A DNA stretch of 64,000 nt from assembly GCF_963664555.1 (NCBI RefSeq), contig NZ_OY761461.1, positions 3,699,769-3,763,768 on the forward strand. The letters run 5' to 3'. The notes beneath the pieces are model-generated. The model saw only the letters and a list, made by a program, of their open reading frames with translations. It did no database searches and was not told the DNA's origin. A program made the translations under genes and the position numbers. This document shows, piece after piece, positions 53,891 through 63,029 of the stretch; the first letter of the stretch is position 1; each line of letters begins with the position of its first letter. Origin of the DNA: Labilibaculum sp. Its GTDB lineage: Bacteria > Bacteroidota > Bacteroidia > Bacteroidales > Marinifilaceae.

Positions 53891-54721
53891 TTAAAATAAT
53901 TTAAAGTTATAATTGATGATTTTGCTTTCCCTATCAGCCAATTTTATTAATGCTTGATAATCTGACGGTGTTTGGTTTACGAACATTTTAAATTCACGAA
54001 TGAAGTGTGCCTGATCGAAATATCCTGAATTTGCTCCTATTGAGGTCAAATTATCCTTACTGTCAATCAAACTGCAAAGCGATTTGCGAAATTTAATCAG
54101 CCGCTCAAATTTCTTAGGAGTGATTCCAACAATTTGGGTAAAACTTCTGTTGAGTGTTGTGTAATTTGTTCCTGTTCTTTTGCAATAATCTTCAATAAAA
54201 CATGCCTCATCATTCCACCTGAATTGTTTGTAAAAATCCATTATTTGAAAAACTGCATCACATGATTTTTCGCAATATAAATCACGTAACAGTTCGCAAA
54301 CCTTGTCAATTAATACAGTATCCGAATCACTAATAGAACAATTAAGAATGTCCTTTATTCCTTTTGTTTCAAGAGGGTAATAAATTGAACGATCAATTAG
54401 CCTTTTTCCTTGAATCTGAATAAAAGGATATAAACCAAAGGCAAAAAATCTTACTCCAATTATTTTAGTCCCGGCGGGATAAACTAATACTGTGTTTTTA
54501 GTAGAAATACCTTCTATTTGCGAGACTTCAATTGATATTTCATCTCGTTTGTATGTAGAATTGTTCAGTGTAAAAATTAAGTTAACGTACTGGTTTGGTG
54601 GAATCATTAATTCCACTTCTGTTTCCTTATTCTCTGCAACCCAAATTCTTTCAATCAAATCTGGAAATAGTTCAGCTTTGTATGTTTTTATAGTAAGCAA
54701 TTCGTTTTTTTTTAATTGCAA
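53891..54721 (-). CDS. AraC-family transcriptional regulator
   Basis: The 276-residue protein has an N-terminal sensing domain of the DUF6597 type (IERIWVAENKETEVELMIPPNQYVNLIF). A C-terminal AraC helix-turn-helix pair follows (EDYCKRTGTNYTTLNRSFTQIVGITPKKFERLIKFRKSL, GANSGYFDQAHFIREFKMFVNQTPSDYQ). It lies downstream of the isochorismatase-like gene on the same strand with a 118-base gap. Its targets are unknown. The HAD gene 170 bases further on is the nearest candidate. Confidence 0.88.
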   Translation of the reverse strand: MQLKKNELLTIKTYKAELFPDLIERIWVAENKETEVELMIPPNQYVNLIFTLNNSTYKRDEISIEVSQIEGISTKNTVLVYPAGTKIIGVRFFAFGLYPFIQIQGKRLIDRSIYYPLETKGIKDILNCSISDSDTVLIDKVCELLRDLYCEKSCDAVFQIMDFYKQFRWNDEACFIEDYCKRTGTNYTTLNRSFTQIVGITPKKFERLIKFRKSLCSLIDSKDNLTSIGANSGYFDQAHFIREFKMFVNQTPSDYQALIKLADRESKIINYNFKLF

Positions 54722-54839
54722 ACAAGCTGTTGTGTGCTCGTGCTTTTCTAATTTTCCAAAAAAAATTTCAATTCATCACCCGTTGCAGATGGAGTAAACT
54801 CAGTTGTATGTCTATACTACAACAAACATAGTCACCCAA

Positions 54840-55385
54840 TTATTGATTTAAATACTCTTCTGTGGTTTGAACTGTTGAATAAAAATAATTTAATGCTGAT
54901 AAAAAACTATTCTGAACATCATTAGCTTCAACAACTTTTCCATTGTATTCTAAATCTTTTGTTGCACAAGCATCACCAATAACAGAAATATTAAATCCAA
55001 AATCTTTTGCGGCTCTTGTTGTTGCATCAACGCACATATGGGTCATCATACCGCATATTACCAAATCCGTTATTTGTGTTTCTTCAAGATATTGCATCAG
55101 GTCTGTTTCTCTAAAACTATTTGGATAATGTTTAACTACTATCTTCTCACGTTTTAAAGGACTGATTGTCTGATGAATTTCTGCTCCTTTTGTATTTGGT
55201 AAAAAGAATGATGCATCAGGTCGTGTTGCAATGTGCTGAATAAAAATTACGGGTAATGCCTCTGCTCTAAATTTGTCTAAAAGAAGTTTTGCTTTCCGGC
55301 AGGCTTTATCCGAATGAACAAGAGTCATTGTTCCATTTTCAAAATAATCATTCTGAATATCTATTATAATCAGTGCATTTTTCAT
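54840..55385 (-). CDS. Isochorismatase-like cysteine hydrolase
   Basis: The 181-residue protein has the catalytic triad pattern of this fold: Asp in LIIIDIQNDYFENG (about residue 9), Lys in EKIVVKHYPNSF (about 85), and Cys in GMMTHMCVDATTRAA (about 117). Length and motifs match small amidohydrolases such as nicotinamidase-like or streptothricin-hydrolase-like enzymes; the substrate is unknown. It stands between an AraC regulator and attC-like site 2, and is probably an acquired gene. Confidence 0.9.
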   Translation of the reverse strand: MKNALIIIDIQNDYFENGTMTLVHSDKACRKAKLLLDKFRAEALPVIFIQHIATRPDASFFLPNTKGAEIHQTISPLKREKIVVKHYPNSFRETDLMQYLEETQITDLVICGMMTHMCVDATTRAAKDFGFNISVIGDACATKDLEYNGKVVEANDVQNSFLSALNYFYSTVQTTEEYLNQ

Positions 55386-55532
55386 TTTTATCCATTTTAC
55401 TTTTAAATACTATGTGTCTGAGTATTGTATGCCACGCAACATAAATGTTAAGTATCGTTGAGAATTTTATTTTTCAGGCATATTGTTCATTCGTTCGTTT
55501 CGTTTTTCTAATAATGGTTAACGGATGGCGCT

Positions 55533-55694
55533 ATGTAACGTATGCGCCTTAGGTGATTGATGGTTTAAATTTTATAAAAAGGAAAGGTAGCTATTTTAGG
55601 ATTACATTTAACTATAACTATTCTAAAATAGCTGTATTGCCGTTGCTCATCAAAAGTACAAACCCCTCGCAAACCAGATACCTGCCTACGTTAT
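55533..55694. repeat. attC-like imperfect palindrome (site 2) with an inner 11-bp stem
   Basis: GCGCTATGTAACGTA (around 55529-55543) is mirrored by TACGTTATATGAGCGC (around 55685-55700), and the inner arms AGCTATTTTAG and CTAAAATAGCT pair perfectly. The 162-bp palindrome is in the 334-base gap between the membrane-protein stop codon and the isochorismatase start. The remaining part of the gap (55386-55532) shows no gene. Confidence 0.5.
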
Positions 55695-55719
55695 ATGAGC
55701 GCGTTTTAGCGAAAGTACT

Positions 55720-56232
55720 TTATCGTTCATTGTCAAAATTCACTAAGCTAATTGAATCCTTGTTAATTAAATATTCTTGCCATTTTCCACTCAAAGCGTT
55801 AATATTACAGTTAATTGAAATTCTAAGTTGTCCAAACTCATAAATTACTCTTCTATCTCTATAGTCATAAATTGAACCGCTAGTTTCTCTCCATTGACTA
55901 ATCACTTTTTCGCCTTCTACATTTGTGTAAATTGAAACGTCTTGCCAAATTGGATAAGAACTTGAAGTTGTCAGCATTAATGACCAGAGTCCAATTAAAA
56001 AATAAGGAATTGCTATTAATCCCATAATTCCAAGATTCACCTTCTTAAGAGCTTTATTGTCTATTTCTCGTATCTGTCTGTAAAGTCCAAAGAAAATTAT
56101 TAGAATTAAAGTCATCACCAGAAAAACAGCAATTCTATCAATTGTTGAGTTTGAAAAATCAAAAGGATTCCCAACAAACAAGGATGAGATTAAAAAAACA
56201 AATCCAATTAAAATCAGAACGACCTTTTTCAT
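55720..56232 (-). CDS. Hypothetical membrane protein
   Basis: The 170-residue protein has three predicted membrane helices (VVLILIGFVFLISSLFVG, IAVFLVMTLILIIFFGLY, LGIMGLIAIPYFLIGLWSLM) followed by a soluble C-terminal domain of about 75 residues (VEGEKVISQWRETSGSIYDYRDRRVIYEFGQLRISINC). No family is recognised. Its placement between an IS91-end remnant and an attC-like palindrome suggests acquired cargo. Confidence 0.7.
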   Translation of the reverse strand: MKKVVLILIGFVFLISSLFVGNPFDFSNSTIDRIAVFLVMTLILIIFFGLYRQIREIDNKALKKVNLGIMGLIAIPYFLIGLWSLMLTTSSSYPIWQDVSIYTNVEGEKVISQWRETSGSIYDYRDRRVIYEFGQLRISINCNINALSGKWQEYLINKDSISLVNFDNER

Positions 56233-56285
56233 TACCTATTTATTCTATTAGTGACTTTCATCGTATTTTCGCAAACTTCAAGATA

Positions 56286-56345
56286 AAACTATGGGCTTTA
56301 TTTCGTTTATCGATCCATATGGTGCAGTAATGAACACTTATGATA
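56286..56345. repeat. Solitary IS91-end remnant
   Basis: The 20 bases at 56291-56310 are identical to 7861-7880 in the IS91-flanking region. Bases 56311-56344 match 7904-7940 with several differences (both contain CCATAT and GCAGTAATG). Between the two blocks the IS91 copy has 23 extra bases. No transposase lies nearby, so this is a scar or a captured end. A short tandem ATAAAAGACAAGAAGAA (about 17 bp) is repeated at 56401-56436. Confidence 0.55.
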
Positions 56346-56442
56346 TTCAGTATACGAATCTACAAAAACAACATCGTTTAGCAAACGAAACAATAAAGAA
56401 ATAAAAGACAAGAAGAAATAAAAGACAAGAAGAAATAAAAAA

Positions 56443-56499
56443 CAGACCAAGCTATCAGCCTGGTCTGTGGGAATAAAAAAGGGTGGCATCAGCCACCCT
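56443..56499 (-). terminator. Double-hairpin terminator of the large secreted nuclease gene
   Basis: AGGGTGGC-atca-GCCACCCT (56480-56499) is followed on the minus strand by TTTTTTATTC and lies 11 bases beyond the stop codon. A second stem, CAGACCA with TGGTCTG (56443-56467), follows. Confidence 0.85.
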
Positions 56500-56509
56500 C
56501 CTTAGATTA

Positions 56510-59500
56510 TCAGCGAACAACCATGAGTCGTTTCGTTACTATAAATTGATCCGTTTGAATGGATATAAAATAAGTTCCGGTAACCAGATCCTGAATATTA
56601 ATTCTGTATTTTTCATGAGGCTGTATGGTTTTCACTACCTGCCCACGACTATTCAAGATTAAGATTTTAATCACATCGGCATCGGGTAAATCGATACTCA
56701 CAAAATCGCGTGATGGATTCGGATAAATCTTAACGATTTTCTCAAAAATCTCTTTCAATCCTGTTGGTTGACTTACAGTAAAAAACTGAAATTCTTCGGC
56801 GGACTCAATATTAGCGTTTCCATCCTGATGAGCCCGAACTTTAAATTCGCCTGGTAAAGTTGGTGTAAGTATAGATCCATTAAGTTCACCATTACCTTGC
56901 AACAGCTCGAAAGCAACCGTTAATCCTTCCGAAGAAACGGCACTCAATTGAATTGGCTCTCCAACAACTACAAGGCCTTCAATAGGCTCGAAGGTTATCG
57001 TCTGACTTGCTTTTTCAACAGTAAACGTTCTGCTTACTGATTCTGCAGCTTCGTAGTTCTCATTACCTGCCTGCACCGCTTTTACAACAACTGCTCCGGC
57101 TCCGGTAAGTATCAGTTCTTTTCCGGATAGGGTTGCCGGGCCTGATACCAGTTCGAAATTGACTTCCAATCCCGATGAAGCACTTGCTACCAATTCGAAA
57201 GCAGGATCACCAAAGGTTTTATCTGCAAGAGCAACAAAAGTAATGGTTTGATTTTCTTTACTTCCAGCAACTGTAAACGTTCTGCTTACCGATTCTGCCA
57301 CTTCGTAGTTCTCATTACCTGCCTGCACTGCTTTTACAACAACTGTTCCAGCTCCCATAAGTGTCAGTTCTTTTCCAGATAAGGTTGCCGGACCTGAAAT
57401 CAGTTCAAAACTGACTTCCAATCCCGATGATGCACTTGCTACCAATTCGAAAGCTGGATCACCGTAGGTTTTGTCTGTCAATTCCGCGAAAGCGATATCC
57501 TGAGAAGCCTTATTTACGGTAAACGTTCTGCTTACCGATTCTGCTGCCTCGTAGTTCTCATTACCTGCCTGCACCGCTTTTACAACAACTGTTCCGGCTC
57601 CGGTAAGTGTCAGTTCTTTTCCGGATAAGGTTGCCGGCCCTGATACCAGTTCGAAGCTTACTTCCAATCCTGATGATGCACTTGCCTGCAATTCAAAAGC
57701 AGCATCACCGTAGGTTTTGTCTGTCAATTCCGCGAAAGCGATATCCTGAGAAGCCTTATTTACGATAAACGTTCTGCTTACTGCTTCTGCCGCTTCGTAG
57801 TTCTCATCACCTGCCTGCACTACTTTTACAACAACTGTTCCAGCTCCCGTAAGTGTCAGTTCTTTTCCGGATAAGGTTGCCGGGCCTGAAACCAATTCGA
57901 AATTGACTTCCAGTCCTGATGATGCACTTGCTACTAATTCGAAAGCAGCATCACCGTAAGTTTTGTCAGCCAAATCAGCGAATGTAATATTTTGCGATTT
58001 TTTACTGATTTTGTCTGAACGTAATTTTAATCGCAGCAATATAGGATGATGGTCGGAAATGCTAACATTCTCCTCACTTGTATTGTTGGTCAAAACCTGA
58101 TATTCATCGTACAATTCATTCGAAATCGTAATGTGGTCGATATTGGTACTTGAAGTTATTACATGATCGAAATAATCTTTGGTTTCGAACCATGATGCAT
58201 AAGGAGATGCAGCCCCGCTGGTCATACTTCCTTCTAAATAATCGTTGTAATCACCCAGAATCACCAAATTGTCGTTGGAATAGTTCGCATTCAACTCATT
58301 CATTAAAAATTTAGCATCAGCCAATTTTCGGGAGTGACTATCCTGACAACACTTGGCGTGAATGTTCACCAACTTGATATTCTCTTTCTGTCCGTCGATG
58401 AAAACCTCTGCTTCGAATAGATATGGCAAACGTCCCGAAGCCCAAAAACTGGAAGCATCGCCTGTGTACCCATCAATGGAAGCGGTAGATGTATCGGGGT
58501 ATAAATCAGAAAACATCGAGAAATCGCCTAAATTACTTACAGTTGTTTGGTTGTAGATGTAACAAATGCGCTGAGCCGGATAGTCTGTACTTGGAGCTGA
58601 ATCGTCGTGAGAATATCTTGCACCCATACTGGCCGCATACAAATCTTCTCCCGCCAAAACATTCAACTTATCGACCAAAGCCTGCAGAAAATCACCATTT
58701 ACATTATCGGAGACCAATTCCTGAATGGCATAAATATCGGCATCCAATTCAATAATTTTCTCTGAAACAGCAGTCAACTGCTCATCGAACGAAGATGCAT
58801 GTTTCGACATTGCAGGAGAGCCAAACCACTCTACATTCCACGATACAATATCAAGGGTTTTATCTCTACCCAAAGTTGAAGCGTCAGCAATTTCGGTTGA
58901 TGCCAAAGAGCTTACAGGAACCTCAAGCGATTCGGCAGCTTTTGCTTTGTGAGTAATCGTTCCTGAAGAGCCGTTAATCACAGCTGTTTTGGGTGCAAAG
59001 CGAACCGTAATAAGTACTGGTGAAACTTCTGATTTATCAACACTCACCTTTGATTCATAAGTAATCCCATCTAAAGAAATTTCATAATTATCGCTGACCT
59101 GAATGCTGATATCTCCCTCTATTTTATCAAAATTTAATTCATACAACATCGGCTCACTAACAGCTCCAACTTCAGTAAACGGAAATTCCAGATCAGCAAT
59201 AAGATTGCTTCCAAAACTTCCAGTTAATGGAATTTTATTCCCTTCAACCACCACATCGTCTACCTGATAGGTTGTAGTAACAGAACTGCCGTTGCCGGTA
59301 TATTTAAAAGCGATATGGGCAGTTCCTTCGTATGCAGACAAATCGATATCGCCCGATTCAACAAAGTCGGCTCCGTAAGCCGCATTATTTCTTTCATCAA
59401 TTGTTGCCGCCAATTTCTGCCATGTGGCTGCACTTACATCGCCACCATCATAATCGGTAGAAATAAACACCTCTAATGCAAGTCCTTTAAAATAACCATT

Positions 59501-62500
59501 CTTGGTTTTAAAATTCAGTTTCTCATTGTTGTAAGCATCCAAATCCAATTCAGGAGAAATTAACCACGAAGTCACTTCACCGGTAGCTTTGTAGGCCGAC
59601 ATTTGCATGTATTTATTACTTGAAAATTCTGTTATTGCCCAATTTCTGTCTCCAATTTCCGATTTTAAGATCCAATTGCTGTGCGTATCCGTTTCAAAAT
59701 CCTCTTGTAAAAATGCAAGAGGAACCAATGCAGGATCTCCCTCTACAGCCGATACAGCTATCGATTTAGAATTTGTGCCGCTTGTAATTTGAAGATCTCC
59801 TGACACTTTTGCTGAAACAGCCGATTCAGGAACAAATTTCACAGATATAGTGGTCTCTGCAATAATTCCATCTGCCACGGTCAAAGCCAAAGAAGAAGAA
59901 AAGTTGTTGCCGTCTTTGGATATCAAAAAGTGCTGTGGTGATGTTATGCTTGCATTTTCGCTTAATGAATTTGCCGAAACTGTGAAGGTCTGAACGACCG
60001 ACTCTTCACCAAATTTAACCATACCGAAATCGGCCAATGTTCCTGTAATTTTAATTTTAGCTGGCTCTGTACCAATTCCACCATTCCAAGTTTGCACCTT
60101 AGCTTCACCAAAAATGTACTGCACCAATTCAGGATGATCAACAAACGGATTTCTATTGTGCTGATACCCATAAATCACATTGTTTCTTCTTACTTCATAC
60201 GGATCAACAGGATCTTCCTCGTGCCATTTCAATAAATCGGACAGCTTTCCGTGACGGGCTGCCGATTCAGTTTCCTTGCACTGATCATCAACGGTCATAT
60301 CCCAACGGGTTGCCATGTAGAAAATCATACGGGCAACATCACCTCTTGCCGATTTAGGAGGAGTATATCCCGGAGCCTCATCGGCAAAATCACGACTGCC
60401 ACGCACACTGTTCTCCTGAGCATCGGTAGCTCTTAAATGGTGACCATCGGTACCTGGCCCATCTGAAGTTCCAAAATCGCCATGCGACTTAGCCCAGGTG
60501 TGTTCTCTGTTCCATCCTGTAATACCCGATACATGTGCTGTTTTTGCAATTCCCTGTTCAACATACATCTGCCAAACTTGCGAAGCATCTTTCGGATTCT
60601 GATCTCCATCTTCACACATGTTCCAAACGGTGCTGTACGATTGAGCTTCTGCTCCGGTCTCAATTATGGTATGAATATGCTCACGCAATGCAGTTCCGTT
60701 AAATCCAACAGCACTGCTGTAATAATCGGCCGGAATTTTCACACTTCCCATATGATGACTTGGACTTACTGTCTGTACATATTCTTTTGGTGTTAGGTTC
60801 ACTACAATACTTCCATCTCCATTGGTTTCCGGAGCCAAATAAACGTAGTTAGCCAAAATGCTTCCGGTGTTTCCATCATTATCAGCAATACTAATTGAAG
60901 CACTAACATTTGTTCCCAACTGAATTCCTGCAGAAGGATTCGAAATGGAAACTGTCATGCTCTCGGTGCCCTCAACATCGGCATCATCAACAATGGTAAG
61001 ACTTGCACTTGCCGTGCTTTCGCCTGCTGCAAATGTGAATTGTGCTGCTGACAGCGTATAATCTCCTGTAGTAATTCCAGTTCCTGAAATTGTTACATCA
61101 AGAGTCTGGCTTTCGCTTACGGCCTTACTTGCGGCAGCCGTTAACGTAATTACTGTTTGGTCGGCTTCGCTGGCTGATACTGCAGATAAAGCCAAATTAA
61201 CTGTTACAGCGGTACCGGCACCGCCATTTGATTTTCCGGGAGTTGGAATCCCTGCAACAAAAGCTGTGGTGTTTCTCGCTCCGCCTTCTCCATCGCTTGC
61301 CCGGTATATCGAATGATTCGCCATATCGCCCGAAGCATTCTCATTTATCTGTTCGCCTGCTGTTATACCTGCCAACAATCCAGCATCATCGGCATCGTCG
61401 GTATCATAAACTACAAAATCGACTACATTCTCTGTTGTTACAACTGTATTGTTTGGAAAATTTGCTGCCGGTGCTTTATACAAAGCAACTGCATCGGCAC
61501 CGTTCTGAAGGGAAAAACCTGACGGAGACAAATTAACATTTTCGACCTCAGTACTTCCAATGACAAAAAAACCTTGTGCATTTGTAGTTTGCCCGGCCAG
61601 ATCGTAAGTTGCATAAGACAAATCATTGCTTCCATTGTATAAAACCAAAATGTATCCATCCAAAGAAGTATTTCCAACTCCTCCATCGTACAGTTCAACA
61701 AATTCCTTTGTATCTGTGCTAACCTGATCGCAATCCAGTTCATTAATCAATAAATTTGAAACTACAGGAATTTCCAGATTTACTGTCACCTCGTATGTCT
61801 GGTTTGAACCATCTTCGGCAGTTACCGTGTAAGTCACTGTATTTGTAAAATCCTGAGATGCACCACTTGCCGGCAAAACAGATGCCTTATCGGAGATTTT
61901 AATTACCGGGCTAAGGGCTGTTACATTCGTTGATTCCGGTAAGGTAACACCAATTGTGTGTGCCCCTTCGTTAAGGATTCCGGCTTTGCCATCAATTAAA
62001 AATGATGTTATGGCCTTTGCTGAACTCTGAACTGGAGCACTTCCATAGGCAGTCCATTCTATATCATCTATTAAAGTACGTTCGGTTGTTTTAAACTTAA
62101 AGGTAAAGTCGCCGTCTACATTTATTTCTTTTGTATAAACTGCAACATCACTGCTTTCTGCGCTAATGCTTTCTATTAAGATATCATTAATGTAAATAGA
62201 AATTTGAGAGTTACTTGAAAAAGCTTTTTTGTACTTAAAACTTAAATTTCCTATTCCTTTGGCAATGGATGATGAAGTTAAAATTCCACCTTTCGGAAAT
62301 CCGTTCTTTCCATTTGATCCAATTAAAGGGGTGATGCCGGTAATGCCTGCACCTTTTGCTCCTACATCCAAACTCCATTTAATCCCATTAACCCCAATCC
62401 AATCAGGAATGGTATTAGAGTAAGCAGTTGATGAATATGGATAAGTATCAAAATTTTCCAATCCTTGCCCAAAACTGACTTGAGCAGACATCATAAATAA

Positions 62501-62551
62501 AGTAAGTAATGTCACCAGACACCACCTCTTACACGTGTAAAATGAAAACAT
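56510..62551 (-). CDS. T9SS-secreted multidomain protein with two nuclease domains
   Basis: The 2013-residue product starts at the ATG at 62551 (MFSFYTCKRWCLVTLLTLFM); a start at 62695 adds a hydrophobic leader and is rejected. Domains in order: signal peptide (1-28); lamin-tail domain (about 270-390); Calx-beta (about 450-555); endonuclease I with WNREHTWAKSHG and TDGHHLRATD (about 570-830); a choice-of-anchor-J domain (about 945-1110). Next come an endonuclease/exonuclease/phosphatase domain (about 1230-1515) with IVSWNVEWFG, AIQELVS, VILGDYNDY-type ILGDYND and SDHHPILLRL; five Ig-like repeats of about 82 residues (the first four nearly identical, 1517-1930); and a type IX sorting domain (about 1940-2013, VKIYPNPSRDFVSI ... 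VTKRLMVVR). It is probably an extracellular nuclease for nutrient DNA or matrix. Confidence 0.93.
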   Translation of the reverse strand: MFSFYTCKRWCLVTLLTLFMMSAQVSFGQGLENFDTYPYSSTAYSNTIPDWIGVNGIKWSLDVGAKGAGITGITPLIGSNGKNGFPKGGILTSSSIAKGIGNLSFKYKKAFSSNSQISIYINDILIESISAESSDVAVYTKEINVDGDFTFKFKTTERTLIDDIEWTAYGSAPVQSSAKAITSFLIDGKAGILNEGAHTIGVTLPESTNVTALSPVIKISDKASVLPASGASQDFTNTVTYTVTAEDGSNQTYEVTVNLEIPVVSNLLINELDCDQVSTDTKEFVELYDGGVGNTSLDGYILVLYNGSNDLSYATYDLAGQTTNAQGFFVIGSTEVENVNLSPSGFSLQNGADAVALYKAPAANFPNNTVVTTENVVDFVVYDTDDADDAGLLAGITAGEQINENASGDMANHSIYRASDGEGGARNTTAFVAGIPTPGKSNGGAGTAVTVNLALSAVSASEADQTVITLTAAASKAVSESQTLDVTISGTGITTGDYTLSAAQFTFAAGESTASASLTIVDDADVEGTESMTVSISNPSAGIQLGTNVSASISIADNDGNTGSILANYVYLAPETNGDGSIVVNLTPKEYVQTVSPSHHMGSVKIPADYYSSAVGFNGTALREHIHTIIETGAEAQSYSTVWNMCEDGDQNPKDASQVWQMYVEQGIAKTAHVSGITGWNREHTWAKSHGDFGTSDGPGTDGHHLRATDAQENSVRGSRDFADEAPGYTPPKSARGDVARMIFYMATRWDMTVDDQCKETESAARHGKLSDLLKWHEEDPVDPYEVRRNNVIYGYQHNRNPFVDHPELVQYIFGEAKVQTWNGGIGTEPAKIKITGTLADFGMVKFGEESVVQTFTVSANSLSENASITSPQHFLISKDGNNFSSSLALTVADGIIAETTISVKFVPESAVSAKVSGDLQITSGTNSKSIAVSAVEGDPALVPLAFLQEDFETDTHSNWILKSEIGDRNWAITEFSSNKYMQMSAYKATGEVTSWLISPELDLDAYNNEKLNFKTKNGYFKGLALEVFISTDYDGGDVSAATWQKLAATIDERNNAAYGADFVESGDIDLSAYEGTAHIAFKYTGNGSSVTTTYQVDDVVVEGNKIPLTGSFGSNLIADLEFPFTEVGAVSEPMLYELNFDKIEGDISIQVSDNYEISLDGITYESKVSVDKSEVSPVLITVRFAPKTAVINGSSGTITHKAKAAESLEVPVSSLASTEIADASTLGRDKTLDIVSWNVEWFGSPAMSKHASSFDEQLTAVSEKIIELDADIYAIQELVSDNVNGDFLQALVDKLNVLAGEDLYAASMGARYSHDDSAPSTDYPAQRICYIYNQTTVSNLGDFSMFSDLYPDTSTASIDGYTGDASSFWASGRLPYLFEAEVFIDGQKENIKLVNIHAKCCQDSHSRKLADAKFLMNELNANYSNDNLVILGDYNDYLEGSMTSGAASPYASWFETKDYFDHVITSSTNIDHITISNELYDEYQVLTNNTSEENVSISDHHPILLRLKLRSDKISKKSQNITFADLADKTYGDAAFELVASASSGLEVNFELVSGPATLSGKELTLTGAGTVVVKVVQAGDENYEAAEAVSRTFIVNKASQDIAFAELTDKTYGDAAFELQASASSGLEVSFELVSGPATLSGKELTLTGAGTVVVKAVQAGNENYEAAESVSRTFTVNKASQDIAFAELTDKTYGDPAFELVASASSGLEVSFELISGPATLSGKELTLMGAGTVVVKAVQAGNENYEVAESVSRTFTVAGSKENQTITFVALADKTFGDPAFELVASASSGLEVNFELVSGPATLSGKELILTGAGAVVVKAVQAGNENYEAAESVSRTFTVEKASQTITFEPIEGLVVVGEPIQLSAVSSEGLTVAFELLQGNGELNGSILTPTLPGEFKVRAHQDGNANIESAEEFQFFTVSQPTGLKEIFEKIVKIYPNPSRDFVSIDLPDADVIKILILNSRGQVVKTIQPHEKYRINIQDLVTGTYFISIQTDQFIVTKRLMVVR

Positions 62552-62854
62552 AGGCTTAGTAGTAAATAAAAAATAGTTTGAAATAAACTTTTCAAGAAGC
62601 GTATACAAAATGGTTGTTTTGAGCATCAAAAATATACAAAATATCAAATAACCGAACATATCAATGTTAAGTTTATGTATCCTTTTGATTAACATTCATT
62701 TTTCACATACGAACTATCAGTCAATACATAAGATCCTAATGCTCATCACACAAAAAGAGCTTTACATCTCTTATATTAAAAGAACAATATAATTTTTGAT
62801 GTATTTGTGACTTTAGATAATAGAAACGGCGTTTACGCCACAGATAGAAGACTA

Positions 62855-62880
62855 ATTTTTGTTTGGCGGGCTTATCCTGA
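62855..62880. repeat. Solitary unit related to the 41-bp array
   Basis: TTTTTGTTTGGCGGGCTTAT, then CCTGA, at 62855-62880 closely matches the first unit of the array at 51050 (TTTTTGTTTGGTGGACTTAT). It lies in the 478-base gap between the secreted nuclease and the FUSC gene (62552-63029), which otherwise shows only a small GGCG-ttta-CGCC hairpin near 62829 and no gene. Confidence 0.45.
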
Positions 62881-62997
62881 TGCCAATCAAAAAAGAAGTT
62901 CTTGCTGCACCCCTATACAAATCTTCAACACTGATTGGACTTAGCAGATTTCAAAGCTAAATTAATACGATCGGGCAGTATACTTATTTGCTTCTGT

Positions 62998-63005
62998 TAT
63001 CTTTG
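62998..63005 (+). promoter_or_regulatory. -7 box of the FUSC-family gene
   Basis: TATCTTTG matches the Bacteroidota -7 consensus TAnnTTTG and ends 24 bases ahead of the ATG at 63030. A TTTG at the usual -33 spacing was not found. Confidence 0.45.
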
Positions 63006-63029
63006 TATCTGAAAAATTAAAACCGATAC

